Assembly: GCA_001513395.1 (NCBI GenBank)
Contig: LFTP01000171.1
Location: 1-10,384 of the forward strand
Direction of reading: 5' to 3'
DNA from: Clostridia bacterium DTU080
Lineage (GTDB): Bacteria; Bacillota; Limnochordia; DTU080
DNA length: 10,384 nt
The notes beneath the pieces are model-generated. The model saw only the letters and a list, made by a program, of their open reading frames with translations, had not been told where the DNA came from and ran no database searches. This document shows, piece after piece, positions 6,402-10,384 of this stretch (positions are counted from its first letter, which is position 1; each line of letters begins with the position of its first letter). Position numbers and translations under genes: made by a program.

Positions 6402-8684
6402 TTGTCCCATACCACAACTGTCTCAACCTATAGAGGATATACTCTCGATCCGTTTCAGATCGAAGCCATTCAGGGCATTGAAGAAAACGTGTCCGTCTTG
6501 GTGTCTGCGCCGACGGGCACGGGGAAGACCTTGATCGCCGACTATCTCATTGAACGAGCGTTTCGCTCGGGCAACTCCGTGATCTACACCGCCCCGATTA
6601 AAGCTTTGAGCAATCAGAAGTTCAAAGAGTTCAAGCGGCTCCTTGGAGAGCAGCACGTGGGTATTCTTACGGGGGATGTAGTGATCAATTCTGAAGCCCC
6701 CATCTTGGTCATGACCACTGAGATCTTGCGAAACCTGTTACATCAAGATCCGGGCCGTCTCGACAAGGTCAGCCATGTAATCTTTGACGAAATCCACTAT
6801 ATCGATGATCCTACCCGGGGAAGTGTGTGGGAAGAAAGCCTCATCTTTATGCCCCCTCATATGCTGTTTCTGGGCTTGTCGGCAACGATTCCCAACGTCG
6901 ATGAATTAGCTAGCTGGATAAGCGGCGTTCAGGGCAAGGCTGTCAAGGTGGTACGTCATACCGAACGGGCGGTGCCCCTAGAACACCGGCTCTATGTATC
7001 CGGAAGAGGCTTCACCACATTGAAACGCTTAAAGAGGATCTATCAACGCTATGCTCGCAGGCTGGGGGTTCTCGATTCCGGTCGGCTGGCGGGAGACTTT
7101 CCCTTTACTACGCACCTGGACCTGATGAATGAGCTTACAAGGGAGCATTTGCCTTGTCTGTTTTTTGCCTTCAGCCGCCGGCGTTGCGAGGAGCATGCCA
7201 GACAATTAGCCGAGCACTTCGACTACCTAGATGCGGAGCAGAAGCAGCGAGTCAAGGAAATCATCGAAGAACAAGTGGCGCGACATGCCGGCACGGGAAT
7301 GCATCGTCTCCGTCAGCTGGAACCACTGCTTCTGCGCGGGATCGGATTCCACCATGCAGGGTTACTCCCCGTGGCGAAGGACATCGTCGAAGAGCTTTTT
7401 GAACAAAGGCTGACCTACGTGCTCTATTGCACAGAGACGTTTGCGGTGGGGCTCAACTTCCCATGCAAGACCGTCTGCTTTGACAGCATGACCAAATGGG
7501 ATGGCACGGAGTTTCGGGCACTGACCAATCGCGAATACTTCCAGATCGCAGGACGGGCCGGCAGACGAGGTATCGACGATAGGGGATACGTGTTCAGCCT
7601 GGTCGACATGAACTACTTCGATCCGGATGAATTCCCCTCCATGCGGGAAGAAGATGTGGAACCTCTGCGCAGTCGATTCTCACTGAGTTACAACACCGTT
7701 CTCAATCTCGTTCGCAACTACTCAGAAGCGGAGATCGAAGAGATTCTCCAGAAGAACTTCGCTTCTTTCCAGGCCTCACAGGAGCGGCAACGCTTGCGTG
7801 AGGAGATTGCAGCCCTGGAGAAAAAACGCGAAGCCCTTAAGGGTTGCGAGTTGATGGATTCACCGGCCTGTGCGCTGCTGTACAAACGCAAAGCACAGAG
7901 GTTGAAGAATCTTGAACGCCGAATCAAAGAGAATAAGCCCCGAGGACGCGGCGCCCTCAAATCTCTGCGACACTCAGCAAGAATGCTCAAAGAAGAGCTG
8001 GAGCGGATCGATCCGAAGCAATGCTCCCCTCAGACCATTGCGGCCTGTCGCGCTGCGTTGGCGGAGTATCGTTCCCTCGGCGCCAGACTGACAGCCCTCC
8101 GGCGGGATTATAAGCGAGTCTCTCCCGCTGACGCCTACGTTGAGGAGTTTCGCTTGAAGCGCTCACTGCTGGAGGCCCTGGACTATCTGCGAGGAGATCA
8201 GCTGACGGCCAGGGGTGAGTTTGCGGCGCAGATCAACGGGCATGAGCTGTTGATCACGGAGCTTTTTTTCCGCGGCGTATTCCATGATTGGGATGAAGAT
8301 GAGCTCAATGCTTTGTGTGTCTCCCTCGACTATGAACCGCGCAAAGGAGACGGCCGCGCCCGTCACCTGGCCTTCGATGAGAGCATAGTCAGGCATGCCA
8401 TGCACTTGATCCAAAGCATGGAAGAAGCCTACCTCGGTTATTCGGAAGTGCGCCTCAATGCGCATCTGGCTGACGTCACGAGCCGCTGGAGTCGAGGAGA
8501 ACGCTTTGAGGACATCATGAAAGGTCTGACGGTCGATGAGGGGGATGTGGTTTATGCCTTTCGGCGCGCCATAGATATCCTCCGACAAGTGCGCAATGCG
8601 ACCCGAGAGGACGCCTTCTTGGCAGCGAAAATGCGTTCAGCCATCGAAAAAATGGATCGCGACGAAGTGTCAGTTCTTCTGTAG
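6402..8684 (+). CDS. Ski2/Mtr4-like DExH-box RNA helicase (HelY-type)
   Basis: A 760-residue superfamily 2 helicase, expected to unwind or remodel RNA in the cytoplasm, perhaps in RNA decay or rRNA maturation; the bacterial role is poorly known. Motifs in order: FQ (18-19), Walker A APTGTGKT (36-43), TAPIKALSNQKF, TGD, DEIH (129-132), SAT (160-162), LFFAFSRRRCEEHA (IV), TETFAVGLNFPCKTV (V) and QIAGRAGRRG (381-390). A charged, coiled-coil-prone section (about 455-560) replaces the large arch of eukaryotic Mtr4. Residues from about 590 onward match a DSHCT-type C-terminal domain (GHELLITELFFRGVF). The start is TTG at 6402, with GGGGGA (6386-6391) 10 bases upstream; no better in-frame start is seen. 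lipA follows after 37 bases, probably cotranscribed. The gene begins about 100 bases after the tnpB relic. Confidence 0.9.
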   Translation: MSHTTTVSTYRGYTLDPFQIEAIQGIEENVSVLVSAPTGTGKTLIADYLIERAFRSGNSVIYTAPIKALSNQKFKEFKRLLGEQHVGILTGDVVINSEAPILVMTTEILRNLLHQDPGRLDKVSHVIFDEIHYIDDPTRGSVWEESLIFMPPHMLFLGLSATIPNVDELASWISGVQGKAVKVVRHTERAVPLEHRLYVSGRGFTTLKRLKRIYQRYARRLGVLDSGRLAGDFPFTTHLDLMNELTREHLPCLFFAFSRRRCEEHARQLAEHFDYLDAEQKQRVKEIIEEQVARHAGTGMHRLRQLEPLLLRGIGFHHAGLLPVAKDIVEELFEQRLTYVLYCTETFAVGLNFPCKTVCFDSMTKWDGTEFRALTNREYFQIAGRAGRRGIDDRGYVFSLVDMNYFDPDEFPSMREEDVEPLRSRFSLSYNTVLNLVRNYSEAEIEEILQKNFASFQASQERQRLREEIAALEKKREALKGCELMDSPACALLYKRKAQRLKNLERRIKENKPRGRGALKSLRHSARMLKEELERIDPKQCSPQTIAACRAALAEYRSLGARLTALRRDYKRVSPADAYVEEFRLKRSLLEALDYLRGDQLTARGEFAAQINGHELLITELFFRGVFHDWDEDELNALCVSLDYEPRKGDGRARHLAFDESIVRHAMHLIQSMEEAYLGYSEVRLNAHLADVTSRWSRGERFEDIMKGLTVDEGDVVYAFRRAIDILRQVRNATREDAFLAAKMRSAIEKMDRDEVSVLL

Positions 8685-8721
8685 GCACGATAGCTTTGTA
8701 TATAGAGACGGAGGTTTTTCA

Positions 8722-9609
8722 TTGCGCAAACCAAAATGGCTGGTGAAGCCGCTTCCCGACGCCCGGGCTCTCAAGCGCATGCGCGGATTGCTGAGCGACC
8801 TGGACTTGAACACTATCTGTGAAAGCGCCAACTGCCCGAATCTGGGTGAGTGCTGGGCAAAATCCACGGCCACATTCCTCATCCTGGGGGATGTATGCAC
8901 GCGCAACTGTGGTTTTTGTGACGTGCCTGCTGGTCGTCCGGCGCCGCTTGACATCCATGAACCGTCTCGTGTGGCAGAGGCGGTACGAGTCTTGGGATTA
9001 GCCCATGTCGTCATCACCTCGGTCACCCGCGACGATGTGCCCGACGGCGGTGCTGCTCATTTTGCGGCTACAATCAGAGCGGTTAAAAACGCTTGTCCGA
9101 AGACTTCGGTGGAGGTCTTGATCCCGGACTTCTCAGGTAAAAGCGAATCCCTGACCCTCGTGCTGGAGGCAGAGCCAAGTATCTTGGGCCATAACATGGA
9201 GACGGTGCGCAGTCTGCACAAGCGGATCAGACCGCGCTTTGACTACGAACGCTCCCTGGGCATCTTGGCTGAATCCAAACGACTGGCCCCTTCCATATAC
9301 ACTAAATCCAGCATTATGGTGGGATTAGGCGAAACCGAAGACGATGTCATAGCCACCCTGAAGGACCTTCGACAGGTCGATTGCGACTTCGTGACGATCG
9401 GACAGTATCTGCGGCCTTCGCGCGAGAATGTACCCGTGGAGGAGTATGTGCCTCCGTCGACATTTGAACGATACCGACAAATAGCAGAAGAGTTGGGTTT
9501 CCGTTATGTGGCCAGCGGTCCTTTTGTACGCAGCTCCTACAATGCGGCAGCCGCTCTCGAAACCACAGACGGCGATAACCGATCAGCCTGCGGGAGGTCA
9601 AGATGTTGA
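8722..9609 (+). CDS. lipA: Lipoyl synthase LipA
   Basis: Radical SAM enzyme that inserts two sulfur atoms into octanoyl groups on lipoyl-dependent proteins such as pyruvate dehydrogenase E2 and GcvH. The 295 residues hold both iron-sulfur sites: the auxiliary cluster Cys33, Cys38, Cys44 in CESANCPNLGECW, and the radical SAM CTRNCGFC (59, 63, 66). The conserved RSSYNA (270-275) near the end provides the serine ligand of the auxiliary cluster. The TTG start at 8722 is chosen because GGAGGT (8710-8715) lies 6 bases upstream and the protein then begins RKPKWLVKPLP as in the family. The frame is open further upstream, to 8596, but only inside the helicase gene. It overlaps the next start by 7 bases (ATGTTGA). 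No lipB or lplA is in view. Confidence 0.95.
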   Translation: MRKPKWLVKPLPDARALKRMRGLLSDLDLNTICESANCPNLGECWAKSTATFLILGDVCTRNCGFCDVPAGRPAPLDIHEPSRVAEAVRVLGLAHVVITSVTRDDVPDGGAAHFAATIRAVKNACPKTSVEVLIPDFSGKSESLTLVLEAEPSILGHNMETVRSLHKRIRPRFDYERSLGILAESKRLAPSIYTKSSIMVGLGETEDDVIATLKDLRQVDCDFVTIGQYLRPSRENVPVEEYVPPSTFERYRQIAEELGFRYVASGPFVRSSYNAAAALETTDGDNRSACGRSRC

Positions 9610-10384
9610 ACACTGATGTAGCACAAGCCAAGCGTCAGATAAGGACCGAGATAATCGCTTGGCGTGACGCTCAACCGGCGGCCGAGCGCCAGGAAAAAAG
9701 CCTCGCCATCTGGAAGCATTTCTTTGAGCTTCCGGAAGTGGCTCAGGCGCGCACGATCATGCTCTATCACTCAATCCGCAGTGAGGTGTCGACAAAGTCA
9801 GCGATCGAACAAGTGCTGTCCACGGGTAGGCGGCTGGCTTTGCCCCGGGTGGACTCGGCAGCCAAGGTTATCAACGCTCATGAAGTCAGCGATCTCAGCC
9901 AACTGGAGCGCTCTTCTTTCGGTATTCTGGAACCAAGCAGCACGGCACCGATCATTGATCCCGATGAGATCGATGCCATAGCCGTCCCCGGTCTGGCCTT
10001 TGACGCCCTTGGGTACCGTGTCGGTTACGGGGCAGGATACTATGACAGATTCTTACCGCTTTTGCGCCCTGATGCCTTTATCACCGGCGTGGCCTTCGCC
10101 GGCCAGTGTGTAGATCGTCTGCCTCGCCATGAACACGACTTCAGGTTGCTGAACCTGGTCACGGAAGAAGGTGTGCAACGTCAGCCGAGGATGCAGGCTC
10201 CCGATCGCTACTATGACGCTTATGTCTTTGATCTTGACGGTACCGTTTATTTGGGACCTTCTCTGATTCCGGGGGCCGCGGAAACGATCTGCGCACTGAG
10301 AAAAAGGGCGCGTGTCGTCTTTTTGTCGAACAAGCCTATCAACACACGCGTCGACTATGCGGAGAAGTTGACCCGGTTGGGGAT
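9603..10384 (+). CDS. 5-formyltetrahydrofolate cyclo-ligase fused to NagD-type HAD domain (partial)
   Basis: The frame is open from ATG 9603 to the right edge (260 residues visible). Residues 1-195 are a 5-FCL domain, the ATP-dependent enzyme turning 5-formyl-THF into methenyl-THF: KRQIRTEIIAWR at the N-terminus, the RSEV motif, VPGLAFDALGYRVGYGAGYYDRFL (visible as two pieces, 128-137 and 138-151) and LNLVTEEG at 184-190. Residues from about 201 start a HAD domain of the NagD/IIA type: FDLDGTVYLG (nucleophile Asp210, acid Asp212), IPGAAETI and FLSNKP (motif II). No stop separates them. An internal ATG at 10191, preceded by CCGAGG, could start the HAD part separately, but there is no stop to separate the two. 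It follows lipA with a 7-base overlap and GGGAGG (9592-9597) as ribosome site. 5-FCL identity is firm, and the fusion is inferred from the open frame. Confidence 0.88.
   Translation, partial: MLNTDVAQAKRQIRTEIIAWRDAQPAAERQEKSLAIWKHFFELPEVAQARTIMLYHSIRSEVSTKSAIEQVLSTGRRLALPRVDSAAKVINAHEVSDLSQLERSSFGILEPSSTAPIIDPDEIDAIAVPGLAFDALGYRVGYGAGYYDRFLPLLRPDAFITGVAFAGQCVDRLPRHEHDFRLLNLVTEEGVQRQPRMQAPDRYYDAYVFDLDGTVYLGPSLIPGAAETICALRKRARVVFLSNKPINTRVDYAEKLTRLG

Noticed and set aside
8596..8721. Longer N-terminus for LipA beginning inside the helicase gene
   Set aside because: The extra residues do not resemble LipA and lie inside helicase coding sequence. GGAGGT at 8710-8715 points to the TTG at 8722.
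10191..10384. Separate HAD gene starting at the internal ATG
   Set aside because: No stop codon ends the 5-FCL frame before it and the two are in the same frame, so one fused product is the simpler reading. Internal initiation remains possible.
1..10384. CRISPR array, tRNA or rRNA gene
   Set aside because: No regularly spaced direct repeats, no cloverleaf with a GGTTCRANYCC-type arm and no rRNA-like stretch were seen.

Overview
The window looks like chromosomal DNA from a Firmicutes-type bacterium, possibly thermophilic and from a deep lineage. The GC content is moderate (by eye a little over half). Shine-Dalgarno sites are strong and close to the AGGAGG consensus, GTG and TTG starts are common, promoters are sigma-A-like (TTGACG/TAGAAT and TATAAT), and genes are tightly packed. 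I cannot name a genus from the sequence. A Ski2/Mtr4-like helicase and a QueG with a HEAT tail fit several deep Firmicutes, Chloroflexi and relatives.

Layout. Positions 9-1543 hold the end of a methionine ABC importer operon: metI (permease) and metQ (binding protein), closed by an intrinsic terminator. metN is presumably just upstream. A clear promoter then drives a single-gene thioredoxin (1681-1998). After trxA comes a stretch of about 440 bases without a gene. It is rich in potential RNA helices and ends in a textbook terminator, so it is the best candidate for an undescribed structured RNA or leader. Next are a secreted two-domain protein of unknown function (2439-3383) and a small HAD-type phosphatase (3408-4121). 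The HAD gene meets queG (minus strand, 4116-5231) tail to tail, with the two stop codons sharing the palindrome TCATGA. The queG promoter is visible on the minus strand.

Positions 5350-6301 hold the decayed remains of an IS200/IS605-type element. A tnpB reading frame is broken by an early truncation and a frameshift, with catalytic and zinc-ligand residues mutated. It is followed by a worn right-end hairpin, the part that would have given the omega RNA scaffold. No tnpA is present.

The last third is a co-directional cluster: a Ski2-like helicase (6402-8684), lipoyl synthase lipA (8722-9609), and a gene running off the right edge (9603 onward). The last gene joins a 5-formyltetrahydrofolate cyclo-ligase domain to the start of a NagD-type HAD phosphatase domain in one uninterrupted frame. 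The lipA stop and the next start overlap (ATGTTGA), which suggests translational coupling.

Most of the window is housekeeping: methionine uptake, redox, tRNA queuosine, lipoate and one-carbon metabolism, and RNA processing. The items most worth a second look are the structured intergenic RNA candidate, the folate cyclo-ligase/HAD fusion, the MetQ without a lipobox cysteine, the secreted two-domain protein, and the tnpB/omega RNA fossil next to an unusual inverted repeat at the queG promoter.
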